Assembly: GCA_031255855.1 (NCBI GenBank)
Contig: JAIRRS010000010.1
Coordinates: 1-48,880, forward strand
Direction: 5' to 3'
Source of the DNA: Tannerellaceae bacterium
GTDB lineage: Bacteria > Bacteroidota > Bacteroidia > Bacteroidales > Tannerellaceae
Length of the DNA stretch: 48,880 nucleotides
Part shown: positions 17,958 to 25,310 of the stretch, piece by piece
Numbering within the stretch: the stretch's first letter is position 1
How the letters are laid out: each line of letters starts with the position of its first letter
The notes under the pieces: generated by a model
What the model was told of the DNA's origin: nothing
Database searches by the model: none
What the model saw: only the letters and a program-made list of their open reading frames with translations
Program-made: the position numbers and the translations under genes

Positions 17958-18737
17958 TCAGAATTTGATTATTGGTTGCCAAAATTTTTTCATTTTCCTT
18001 TTATACCAGCCATGACAGCCGAACGGTAATTGTTTTCCTGTTAATTCATAACTTAACCTGGGGTATTTGTCGAAAGAAAACCGCAACGCTTCCGTCGATT
18101 CAGGATATGAAAAATCCGGTAATGTACTCCAGAATACATCTTCATTAAACAGGTGGTAACGTCTTTGCACCAGGAAGTGGGCAATCTTTTCTTTATGTTT
18201 TTCCGTTGCCTGGTAATGGCTTTCTACTTTTCGTAGCGACAGGCCACCGTTTCCCACTTTATTATACAGCAGTTGTTTATTCGGCTTCCCGTTTTGCAAG
18301 TCAAGTTTTAGCGTGTAACGCATAATCCATGAAATAACCGGCAGGTGGTAGACTGGCTTTTTCAGCCAAGGGGCGCCGATATAGTCGTAACCCCGGCTGC
18401 ACCAATCAGACAGCTCATCGCGAAACACAAATGCGTCGAGCTGGTATATCAAAATATATTCCGTATCAATAAAACTTCTGTAAAAGGTAGACGACAGCAT
18501 TAATTTGTTATAACCGGAGATTCCCCTGAAGTACGAGTCATCGAATGAACGGATGTTGACGCGTGGAAATTCTGCAATCAACGCCGAAACATCCAGTGAT
18601 TCCGGCTTGATGATTGTTATCGGGTACGATTCCATAACCGTATATGCTTGTTGCAGGGAGCGTTTCTCTAAAGCGGATAGAACCGTTTTATAGACAGGAA
18701 TAATGATTTGTACGGTTTTTTTAGAAACTTTGTCCAT
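17958..18737 (-). CDS. DUF5672 family glycosyltransferase-like protein
   Basis: A 259-residue protein recognised as DUF5672 by VQIIIPVYKTVLSALEKRSL, SFDDSYFRGISGYNKLM, YILIYQLDAFVF and GYDYIGAPWLKK. The sequence YQLDAFVF is in the place of a GT-A DxD motif, and the family is usually described as a putative sugar transferase. The chosen ATG at 18737 begins 26 bases after the FkbM stop; the longer frame would overlap that gene. Context says surface glycan or LPS modification. The catalytic role is inference. Confidence 0.78.
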   Translation of the reverse strand: MDKVSKKTVQIIIPVYKTVLSALEKRSLQQAYTVMESYPITIIKPESLDVSALIAEFPRVNIRSFDDSYFRGISGYNKLMLSSTFYRSFIDTEYILIYQLDAFVFRDELSDWCSRGYDYIGAPWLKKPVYHLPVISWIMRYTLKLDLQNGKPNKQLLYNKVGNGGLSLRKVESHYQATEKHKEKIAHFLVQRRYHLFNEDVFWSTLPDFSYPESTEALRFSFDKYPRLSYELTGKQLPFGCHGWYKRKMKKFWQPIIKF

Positions 18738-18762
18738 CTTTATCCATTGCAAATGATATGAT

Positions 18763-19581
18763 TTATTTCTTATATCCTCTGACAAGTCCTTTGCGGAGCT
18801 TATGTTTGGTGTAAAGATAGCCATTACGGAGAGAGAACGTACAATTATGGCCGGCAAGAATAGATGAAATAACTTCCGGATCGTCTTTTCTGTGGTATAG
18901 GCAGATAGCGAAATCTAAGTTCTTGGCCGTTGAGAACAGGTTTTTCGCACCTTGGAGTGCGCGACGCTCTTCTCCCTCGATATCCATTTTAAGGAAGAGG
19001 TTTTCTTTGGACTTGTCTTTCATGAAATTGTCGAGGGTGACGCATGTCTCGCTGTTTTTGTCGCTTACAAACTTCTCGATAATCATTACTTTGTCTTTCC
19101 AGGGTTCAAATGTTGCCTGCAAAGCTTGTACCCAATCTTTCTGACATTCAAAAATGTAGGTAAATTTCACTACTTCTATCGCTTCTAAGGAGATAATTCC
19201 TTCCGCCGCGCCGATATCAAGCAAGGTCTTACCCCTGTATTCCTCCATGGATTCGGTATATAAATGAGCCGAATTCAAATCTTGCTCTATAAGTAACGAT
19301 TTGTATATTTTTTCAATTTTCGCGTTAGAAAGGCTTCCCGGGAAGTATATCTTTTTATCTTTTTTGTGTATGATATATTTCAGGTTCTTTTCTTTGTCGT
19401 CTGAAACAAGGATGTTTTTTTCCAGATAAGATTGGGCGAAATCATACGGATAATGGGTATACCCGTTTTCTTTGATAAACTTGTGATAAGGTAATTTGGG
19501 TGAATCAGAAGAAAAAAGGCGAAGATACGTATATGGAATCGTACCATACAGGTGTTTTTTTGCAATATTTATGAGTGTCAT
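18763..19581 (-). CDS. FkbM family methyltransferase
   Basis: SAM-dependent methyltransferase of the FkbM type, 272 residues from the ATG at 19581. Motif I is LLDIGAAEGIISLEA. The acidic ribose-binding region (IFECQ) follows, and the typical FkbM block LFLKMDIEGEERRALQGA is clear. The N-terminal about 100 residues are a family-variable helical part. Members often methylate sugars of LPS, O-antigen or glycolipids, which fits the adjacent transferases. The start is 28 bases downstream of the RNase H stop, so the gene is probably cotranscribed with it. Confidence 0.85.
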   Translation of the reverse strand: MTLINIAKKHLYGTIPYTYLRLFSSDSPKLPYHKFIKENGYTHYPYDFAQSYLEKNILVSDDKEKNLKYIIHKKDKKIYFPGSLSNAKIEKIYKSLLIEQDLNSAHLYTESMEEYRGKTLLDIGAAEGIISLEAIEVVKFTYIFECQKDWVQALQATFEPWKDKVMIIEKFVSDKNSETCVTLDNFMKDKSKENLFLKMDIEGEERRALQGAKNLFSTAKNLDFAICLYHRKDDPEVISSILAGHNCTFSLRNGYLYTKHKLRKGLVRGYKK

Positions 19582-19609
19582 CGTTTTTTGATTTAGAAGG
19601 ATTGTCTGC

Positions 19610-20245
19610 TTATTTCCTGCCGAAATCGGCCGGTATTTCACCCCATTCACCGGTTTCCCATTTGAGAATAGGGGTCGTATATTCATTTTCACGGAGCCAT
19701 TTTTCGGCTCGTTCGATTAGATTGAAGATAGGTTCATTTACGGGTTTACGTTCCAGAAGAGTTTTGCTTTTTTTGTTTTTCACCCATTTCATGGCGTTTA
19801 CACTGTCGGTATAGATGGGAAGGCGGCTGTTGTTCTTTTTCAGCAATGCCAATCCATGGACAAGGGCCAGAAATTCACCAATATTATTTGTCCCCTGTTT
19901 CAGGGGGCCTACATGGAATAGTTCTTTTCCTGTAGCTACATATACGCCCCGGTATTCCATATTCCCGGGATTGCCGCTGCAGGCGGCGTCTACTGCAATG
20001 CTCTCGGCGTTTGGTTTGCCGATAGCTGTTTTGGGAGGAAAATTGGACGAAGCTTTGGCCGAAGCCGTTTTCTTTAGATAAGCGGCATGTCCTTTTCCGA
20101 ATGCATCGTCGGCCTCCAGGCGGGAAGGGAATGCTTTGTATTTGGCAGCCTCTTGTCCTTCCACCTGTTTTTTGCATTCTTCCCAACTGTCATATACACC
20201 GGGATTCAGTCCTTTCCAAACGACGTAATATTTATTCCTACTCAT
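19610..20245 (-). CDS. Ribonuclease H with N-terminal hybrid-binding (viroplasmin) domain
   Basis: Cleaves RNA in RNA:DNA hybrids in the cytosol. The N-terminal 45 residues (YYVVWKGLNPGVYDSWEECK) are the caulimovirus-viroplasmin/RNase H1 hybrid-binding domain. The catalytic domain begins at IAVDAACSGNPG (first Asp), with Glu in NNIGEFLALVHGL, Asp in IYTDSVNAMKWV, and the last Asp in IPADFGRK at the C-terminus. The 211 residues match Bacteroidales homologues. ATG 20245 is chosen because the longer frame crosses the promoter and a small RNA unit. It appears to lead the operon of FkbM, DUF5672 and GT2 genes. Confidence 0.92.
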   Translation of the reverse strand: MSRNKYYVVWKGLNPGVYDSWEECKKQVEGQEAAKYKAFPSRLEADDAFGKGHAAYLKKTASAKASSNFPPKTAIGKPNAESIAVDAACSGNPGNMEYRGVYVATGKELFHVGPLKQGTNNIGEFLALVHGLALLKKNNSRLPIYTDSVNAMKWVKNKKSKTLLERKPVNEPIFNLIERAEKWLRENEYTTPILKWETGEWGEIPADFGRK

Positions 20246-20277
20246 TTTGACGTTGAATGATTTATTACTTAAATATG

Positions 20278-20300
20278 CAAATATATGCTTTTTCAAGCAT
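20278..20300 (-). promoter_or_regulatory. Promoter of RNase H gene with a small inverted repeat
   Basis: CAAATATA at 20278-20285 reads TATATTTG on the - strand, an exact -7 box 33 bases before the ATG. Directly upstream, ATGCTT/AAGCAT (20285-20300) with a four-base loop overlaps the spacer to the -33 region and might be an operator. Confidence 0.5.
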
Positions 20301-20332
20301 ACCGTTTCGGATAAGAGCGTTGGATTCGTTTC

Positions 20333-20450
20333 AAAAAAAAACCGTCCTAGTAATAAGGACGGATTTTTGCTTTCTAAAGAAGCAATCTCACGATTCCATC
20401 TCCACAAAGACTTGTTAACCTTAGATCTAAAATACTATGAAAAAAACTCT
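20333..20450 (-). ncRNA. Candidate small RNA with own promoter and terminator
   Basis: On the - strand a TTG -33 element (20485-20487) is followed after 21 bases by TACATTTG (20456-20463), so transcription should start near 20450. About 110 bases later a 7-bp stem CCGTCCT/AGGACGG (20342-20362) is followed by nine T residues, a textbook intrinsic terminator. No open frame of note lies between. A second stem (TTGCTT/AAGCAA) sits just before the terminator, and the 5' part carries AGATCTAAGGTTAAC. I have the impression this 5' motif is conserved elsewhere in Bacteroidales, but I cannot verify it. It is neither tRNA, 6S nor tmRNA as far as I can judge. Confidence 0.6.
20342..20362 (-). terminator. 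Intrinsic terminator of the small RNA unit
   Basis: Stem CCGTCCT/AGGACGG with a seven-base loop, followed on the - strand by nine consecutive T (20333-20341). It would also stop read-through from dusB. Confidence 0.75.
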
Positions 20451-20455
20451 AAGCG

Positions 20456-20487
20456 CAAATGTAGAAAGTTTTCCATATTAACAGCAA
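20456..20487 (-). promoter_or_regulatory. Promoter of the small RNA
   Basis: The - strand has TTG (20485-20487), 21 bases, then TACATTTG (20456-20463), an excellent match to the Bacteroidetes promoter. It lies between the dusB stop and the small RNA. Confidence 0.65.
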
Positions 20488-20553
20488 CTATTTTTGTAAC
20501 ATAATGTTTTAAATATGTATCAAAGACACATTGCCCTTTTTATGGAAAAGTAA

Positions 20554-21540
20554 TCATTCCAGATCGTATTTGCCTGGAATTTTGTCTATTATTCGAAAAA
20601 GACTCTCGATTGTTTCGGCTCGGAGCATTGATATTCGTGTTTGTTTAAAATCCGGAATTCCTTTAAATAAAGGAGTCGCGGCGAGATGTCTTCTGATATG
20701 AAGGATACCTCGTCGTTCGTCTAAGCGTTCAACGCTTTGCAAGACCTGCTTTTTCAGCACATTCAGATACCATGAAAAGGTTTTTTTCGGAAAAAGAGTA
20801 TCGTTTTCAAGGAAATGTTTCATTTCGCGAAACACCCAAGGCTGTCCGATGCTTCCTCGTCCAACCATAACGGCATCTACAGCGTATTTATCGAAACATT
20901 CTTTGCATCTCTCAGGTGATGTTATGTCGCCATTCCCGATGATTGGGATATTTATGCGTGGATTTTCTTTTGTTTTCCCGATTAATGTCCAGTCGGCTTC
21001 TCCGGTGTACATCTGGCTTCGTGTCCGGCCATGTATGCTAAGCGCCGCGATTCCGCAATCTTGCAATTGTTCAGCCAATTCTACGATGATTAGGCTCTCT
21101 TTATCCCAACCCAGCCGTGTTTTAACCGTTACCGGTATTTTTACCGCTTTTACCACTTCGCGGGTGATTTCCAGCATCAACGGGATATTGCGCAACATTC
21201 CCGAGCCGGCTCCTTTCCCGGCTACTTTCTTTACCGGGCAACCGAAATTCAGATCCAGGATGTCGGGCTTGGCTTCTTCGCAGATTTTGGCGGCTTCAAC
21301 CATAGCGTCTACCTCTTTCCCGTAAATTTGGATGGCAACGGGGCGTTCGTCGTTGGAAACGGTCAGTTTTTGCGTCGTTTTGTTTACATGGCGGATTAAA
21401 GCGTCGCTCGACACAAATTCGGTATATACCATATCTGCGCCAAATTGTTTGCACATCAACCGGAAAGAGATGTCAGTCACATCTTCCATAGGCGCTAATA
21501 AAACGGGGCGTTCCCCTAAATCAATCGTGCCGATTTTCAT
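20554..21540 (-). CDS. dusB: tRNA-dihydrouridine synthase (DusB type)
   Basis: Flavin-dependent reduction of specific uridines in tRNA to dihydrouridine. The N-terminus LGERPVLLAPMEDVTDISFR is the family's FMN-binding start. NFGCPVKKVAGKGAGSGML contains the catalytic cysteine, KTRLGWDKES the conserved basic residues, and SIHGRTRSQMYTGEADW, IIGNGDI and VMVGRGSIGQPW complete the TIM barrel. The 328-residue length is usual. The ATG at 21540 begins the conserved part; the frame upstream is open by chance through the repeat array in the leader. The predicted transcript has a leader of about 160 bases. Which uridine position it modifies is not readable; DusB is by best likeness. Confidence 0.9.
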   Translation of the reverse strand: MKIGTIDLGERPVLLAPMEDVTDISFRLMCKQFGADMVYTEFVSSDALIRHVNKTTQKLTVSNDERPVAIQIYGKEVDAMVEAAKICEEAKPDILDLNFGCPVKKVAGKGAGSGMLRNIPLMLEITREVVKAVKIPVTVKTRLGWDKESLIIVELAEQLQDCGIAALSIHGRTRSQMYTGEADWTLIGKTKENPRINIPIIGNGDITSPERCKECFDKYAVDAVMVGRGSIGQPWVFREMKHFLENDTLFPKKTFSWYLNVLKKQVLQSVERLDERRGILHIRRHLAATPLFKGIPDFKQTRISMLRAETIESLFRIIDKIPGKYDLE

Positions 21541-21588
21541 CTGTCGTTTGGAATTAGGACACAAAATTACAGGAATATTTTTAAACTT

Positions 21589-21697
21589 CATTGGGATAAA
21601 TTTGAGAAAACATTGGGATGAATTTGGAAAAACATTGGGATAAATTTCTAAAATCATCCCAATGAATGAGAAAATCATCGGGATGAATCGATGGAAT
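21589..21697. repeat. Tandem 22-bp repeat array in the dusB leader
   Basis: Five units begin at 21589, 21611, 21633, 21655 and 21676. The consensus is CATTGGGATGAATTT followed by seven mostly A residues. The fourth unit begins with the inverted form CATCCCAATG, so units three and four can form a 9-bp stem (21633-21641 with 21656-21664). The same family recurs at 47280-47390. The period is not a multiple of three, so it is not coding. Confidence 0.8.
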
Positions 21698-21706
21698 CAC
21701 ATAGTA

Positions 21707-21714
21707 CAAACATA
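21707..21714 (-). promoter_or_regulatory. -7 box of dusB
   Basis: The - strand reads TATGTTTG, matching TAnnTTTG, with a TTG 23 bases further upstream. Transcription near 21701 would place the whole 22-bp repeat array in the dusB 5' leader. Confidence 0.45.
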
Positions 21715-21891
21715 GGACGCATGTTGATGACGTTTGTCAATTTGTTTTCTTTTTAATCTTTTTTGCGATGAAAACGCCGTATTTTGATTGTTGAAAACTT
21801 TTTTTGCGTTTCTTTTGTAACTATTTGGCAAGAACCGCTATAAATATGTATTTTTACCATGATTTAACAGTGAAAATGTATCGGCAGTAAG
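21715..21891. other. Spacer between dusB and rsmH
   Basis: No gene is visible. In many Bacteroidales mraZ would precede rsmH, but the whole 351 bases between the dusB and rsmH starts are too short for it and contain no such sequence. A promoter for the dcw cluster must lie here; TAACTATTTGG near 21820 is the nearest thing to a -7 box but does not match well. Confidence 0.5.
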
Positions 21892-22800
21892 ATGGAAGGT
21901 TGTTATCATGTACCTGTAATGTTAAATGAAAGTCTGGAAGCTTTACAAATAACTCCTTCAGGAGCCTATGTAGATGTTACGTTTGGAGGCGGCGGACATT
22001 CCCGTGAGATTTTGAACCGTTTGGGCAAAGAGGGTCGTTTGTTCGGATTTGACCAAGATGCCGACGCCGAAGAGAATATTCCCTTTGATGGTAGATTCGT
22101 GTTTGTCCGAAGCAATTTCCGTTATTTGTATAATTTCATGCGCTACTATAAGATGGTAGGCGACGTAGACGGAGTATTGGCTGATTTGGGCGTGTCTTCC
22201 CACCATTTTGACGATGAAGAAAGGGGATTTTCTTTCCGTTTTGAAGGCAAGCTTGACATGCGGATGAATACGCGTGCCGGGAAAACTGCGGCTGATGTGT
22301 TGAATACGTTTACGGAAGAGGCGCTGGCCGATATCTTTTACTTATATGGCGAATTAAAGCAGGCAAGGCAACTGGCCTCTTTAATCGTACGTAGCCGTGA
22401 AGCGCGGAAAATAGAAACGGTGGAAGAACTGCTGGAGCTTGTGAAGCCTTTCACAAGAAAAGATAAGGAGAAAAAGTTCCTGGCTCAGTTTTTCCAATCT
22501 TTACGGATACAGGTGAATGACGAATTGCGGGCTTTGAGGGAAATGCTGCTACAAACGCTGGAAGTGCTGAAACCCGGCGGTCGATTGGCGGTAATAACCT
22601 ATCATTCGCTGGAAGACAGGTTGGTGAAGAACTTCCTGAAAACCGGCAATTTTGAAGGGAAAGTCATACAAGATTTTTATGGAAACATACAAACGCCTTT
22701 CCGGATTGTGAATAATAAGGTGATTGTACCTTCGGGTGAAGAAGTGGAACGGAATCCCCGTTCGCGAAGCGCCAAATTACGAATTGCGGAATTAATATAG
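21892..22800 (+). CDS. rsmH: 16S rRNA m4C1402 methyltransferase
   Basis: Methylates N4 of cytidine 1402 of 16S rRNA (formerly MraW), first gene of the division cluster. It starts YHVPVMLNESLEAL. The SAM motif is YVDVTFGGGGHSREIL, and GVLADLGVSSHHFDDEERGFSF with LDMRMN are the family hallmarks; VITYHSLEDRLVKNFL closes the catalytic domain. The inserted helical domain is in the middle. At 302 residues the length is standard. The next gene begins five bases after the stop, and the cluster runs with hardly any gaps to ftsZ. Confidence 0.97.
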   Translation: MEGCYHVPVMLNESLEALQITPSGAYVDVTFGGGGHSREILNRLGKEGRLFGFDQDADAEENIPFDGRFVFVRSNFRYLYNFMRYYKMVGDVDGVLADLGVSSHHFDDEERGFSFRFEGKLDMRMNTRAGKTAADVLNTFTEEALADIFYLYGELKQARQLASLIVRSREARKIETVEELLELVKPFTRKDKEKKFLAQFFQSLRIQVNDELRALREMLLQTLEVLKPGGRLAVITYHSLEDRLVKNFLKTGNFEGKVIQDFYGNIQTPFRIVNNKVIVPSGEEVERNPRSRSAKLRIAELI

Positions 22801-22805
22801 GAAAC

Positions 22806-23147
22806 ATGGCGGAAAATAAGAGAAAGAAGAAAAAGAAGGAAAATTCGTTTTTGTATATTTTGGGAGGCGGAATTCTGAAAGAGGATTTCATTCTGAAACA
22901 TACAAAAATGATTGTTTTAATCGTAATACTGGTTTTTTTCTTTATCGGCAACCGATATACTTGCATGCAAAAACTGACTGAAATCGACCGTTTACAGCAA
23001 GAGCTGCGCGATTTGCGGTACGAAGCTCTTTCTATCTCTTCCGAACTGACGGGAAACAGCCGGCAGTCGCAGATAGAATCGCTTGTAGAACGGCAAGGAT
23101 TAGGGTTGGAAGGCGCTAAAAGCCCTCCGTATGAATTATTCAAATAG
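22806..23147 (+). CDS. FtsL-like division protein
   Basis: A small bitopic protein of 113 residues. A very basic cytoplasmic N-terminus (KRKKKKK) precedes one membrane helix (about residues 35-49, IVLIVILVFFFIGN). A periplasmic coiled coil follows (KLTEIDRLQQELRDLRYEAL), then a short tail with ESLVERQGLGL. This architecture and the position between rsmH and ftsI are those of FtsL in the FtsQLB sub-complex. Sequence identity to enterobacterial FtsL is not evident, as usual for this fast-changing family. It begins five bases after rsmH and is followed after three bases by ftsI. Confidence 0.8.
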   Translation: MAENKRKKKKKENSFLYILGGGILKEDFILKHTKMIVLIVILVFFFIGNRYTCMQKLTEIDRLQQELRDLRYEALSISSELTGNSRQSQIESLVERQGLGLEGAKSPPYELFK

Positions 23148-23150
23148 TTA

Positions 23151-25307
23151 ATGGCAAAAGGAAGTGAAATAAGAAATTCAGAGAACAGGGGCGGCCGGGT
23201 GCTGTTGCGTTATTCCATTGTGATATTATTGCTTGTTTTAGTCGTAATAGGTATTATTGTCCGCACGGCACAAACGGCTTTTGTCGACAATGAAGAATGG
23301 ATGAAAATTGCTGAAAAGCAAAAGCGTTCCGACCGCTTGATTTATCCCAGCCGTGGCAATATTTATTCGTTCGACGGTAAATTGATGGCCACCAGCGTTC
23401 CCCGTTATTATACCTATATTGATTTCAAAGCCGGCGGGTTCGATGTGGATACATTTTTGTATTCGAAAACAAATGGCATTGATTCCCTGGCGTATTATCT
23501 TTCCAAAAACCCCGGGAAACGGAGCGCCAGCGAATATAAATCACATTTATTGAAAGGGCTTAAAGATAAAAAGAGGCATTACTTGGTTTGCGCAACGAAG
23601 GTTTCGTTTACCGACTTAAAGAAGATGCGCGGATATCCTTTCCTGCGTTTGGGTAAGGATAACAGCGGCTTTCATAGCAATGAAATGGTAGAACGCCAGC
23701 GTCCTTTCGGTTCATTGGCCTCGCGTACGATTGGCGATGTGTACGGCGAAATCGATTCGACCGGTGTGACGAGGGGACGGAATGGCCTCGAAATGCAATA
23801 TGATTCGCTGTTGAAGGGCGTGCCCGGTATGAGCGCCGTGCGAAGGGTTCAGGGAGCTTGGAGAAACATCGTGATGATAGAACCCGTCGAAGGAATGGAT
23901 GTACGCTCTACGATTGACATAGAAATACAGGATATAACGGAAAAATCGCTGATGGATATGTTGAAATCGGTAGACGCCGAATCCGGTACGGCTATCGTGA
24001 TGGAAGTAAAAACAGGCGAAATAAAAGCCATTACGAATATGGCCAGGATAAGGACGGGCATATATGGCGAAACCAAAAACCATGCCGTTGCCGATATGGT
24101 GGAACCGGGCTCCACGTTTAAGGTGGCCTCTGTTATGGTTGCCCTTGAAGATGGCGTCTGCGAGCCTACGGATATTGTGGATACGGGGAATGGCGTTTAT
24201 CTCTATGCCAACCAGCCGCTGAGAGACCACAACTGGCGCCGGGGCGGATACGGGAAAATTACCGTTGAAGAGGCCATTTGGTTTTCTTCCAACATTGGCG
24301 TCGCCCGGACAATATTGAATGCATACAACCACGACCCGAAAAAATATGTGAACGGCCTTTACCGGCTCGGTTTGATGGAGGATTTGAAGATAGAAATTCC
24401 CGGGGCGGGACATGCCGTCATCCGTATGCCTGATAAAACGAATTGGTCGAAAACGGCTTTGCCCTGGATGTCGTTCGGATACGAAACACAGATACCTCCG
24501 ATATATACACTTACTTTCTTCAATGCTATCGCGAATGACGGGAAAATGGTTCGTCCGATGTTTACGAAGGAAATAATGAAAAACGGAAAGAGCCTCAAAA
24601 GCTTTTCGACAGAAGTGGTGAAATCGTCTATTTGTTCGGAAAGGACACTTCGCCTCATCCGTAGTATGCTGGAAGGGGTCGTGGAAAAAGGAACCGGTCG
24701 TCCGGCACATTCCGAATCTGTTAAGATTGCGGGTAAAACAGGTACGGCCCAGATAGCCTCCGGGGGAACATACCAGGGGATGGGACATCAAGTCTCTTTC
24801 GCGGGGTATTTTCCGGCAGACAACCCGGAGTATTCGTGCATGGCGCTGATCCGTCGTCCGCAAATTGGTTATCCGTCGGGCGGCACCATGGCCGGGGGAG
24901 TCGTCAAGTCTATCGCTGAAAAAATCTGTGCCAGCCGGATGCGGTTTGATATACGTACGATTGAGGCCGAACCGCTTACCGTTCCTTTTCCTGTTCCAAA
25001 GGCCGGAGATAGGCAGGCTTTGCAACAGGTGTTGCGGAAATTGGATATCAAAACAAGGAAAAACGACGTAAAGACCCCTTGGGTGTTGGCCAAGGTTGGT
25101 GATAAATCCGTTGAATTGGAAGATCTGGAAATACAGGAAGGATTGACGCCCCGGGTAATCGGTATGGGTGCAAAAGATGCCATTTTCCTGTTAGAGAGCG
25201 CCGGGCTCCGGGTGAATGTTGTTGGATTGGGGCGCGTCGTAAAGCAATCCATCCAGCCGGGAACCAAGGCCTCCAAGGGGCAATCAATTACGATAACATT
25301 GCAGTAG
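23151..25307 (+). CDS. ftsI: Septal peptidoglycan transpeptidase (PBP3/FtsI)
   Basis: Cross-links septal peptidoglycan as partner of FtsW. One N-terminal membrane anchor (about 20-40) is followed by the pedestal (PBP dimer domain, RLIYPSRGNIYSFDGK) and the transpeptidase domain. The active site is complete: STFK with Ser321 and Lys324, SSN at 379-381, and KTGT at 529-532. A C-terminal PASTA-like domain (TPRVIGMGAKDAIFLLESAG to the end) makes it longer, 718 residues, than E. coli FtsI. PASTA-tailed FtsI is normal in Bacteroidetes. It lies in the tight dcw operon, three bases before murE. Confidence 0.95.
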   Translation: MAKGSEIRNSENRGGRVLLRYSIVILLLVLVVIGIIVRTAQTAFVDNEEWMKIAEKQKRSDRLIYPSRGNIYSFDGKLMATSVPRYYTYIDFKAGGFDVDTFLYSKTNGIDSLAYYLSKNPGKRSASEYKSHLLKGLKDKKRHYLVCATKVSFTDLKKMRGYPFLRLGKDNSGFHSNEMVERQRPFGSLASRTIGDVYGEIDSTGVTRGRNGLEMQYDSLLKGVPGMSAVRRVQGAWRNIVMIEPVEGMDVRSTIDIEIQDITEKSLMDMLKSVDAESGTAIVMEVKTGEIKAITNMARIRTGIYGETKNHAVADMVEPGSTFKVASVMVALEDGVCEPTDIVDTGNGVYLYANQPLRDHNWRRGGYGKITVEEAIWFSSNIGVARTILNAYNHDPKKYVNGLYRLGLMEDLKIEIPGAGHAVIRMPDKTNWSKTALPWMSFGYETQIPPIYTLTFFNAIANDGKMVRPMFTKEIMKNGKSLKSFSTEVVKSSICSERTLRLIRSMLEGVVEKGTGRPAHSESVKIAGKTGTAQIASGGTYQGMGHQVSFAGYFPADNPEYSCMALIRRPQIGYPSGGTMAGGVVKSIAEKICASRMRFDIRTIEAEPLTVPFPVPKAGDRQALQQVLRKLDIKTRKNDVKTPWVLAKVGDKSVELEDLEIQEGLTPRVIGMGAKDAIFLLESAGLRVNVVGLGRVVKQSIQPGTKASKGQSITITLQ

Positions 25308-25310
25308 GAT

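Noticed and set aside
19582..19692. Longer start for the FkbM methyltransferase
   Set aside because: It would overlap the RNase H gene by more than 80 bases; the ATG at 19581 gives normal spacing.
21541..21678. N-terminal extension of DusB through the repeat region
   Set aside because: The extension translates the 22-bp repeats, has no family likeness, and the conserved protein starts at the ATG at 21540.
21589..21697. CRISPR array
   Set aside because: Units follow each other directly with no unique spacers of constant length, and no cas gene is near. It is a tandem repeat.
23712..25025. A 437-codon open frame on the - strand inside ftsI
   Set aside because: It lies wholly opposite a well-supported penicillin-binding protein gene, is rich in His, Arg and Phe as shadows of such codons are, and has no recognisable motif or promoter.
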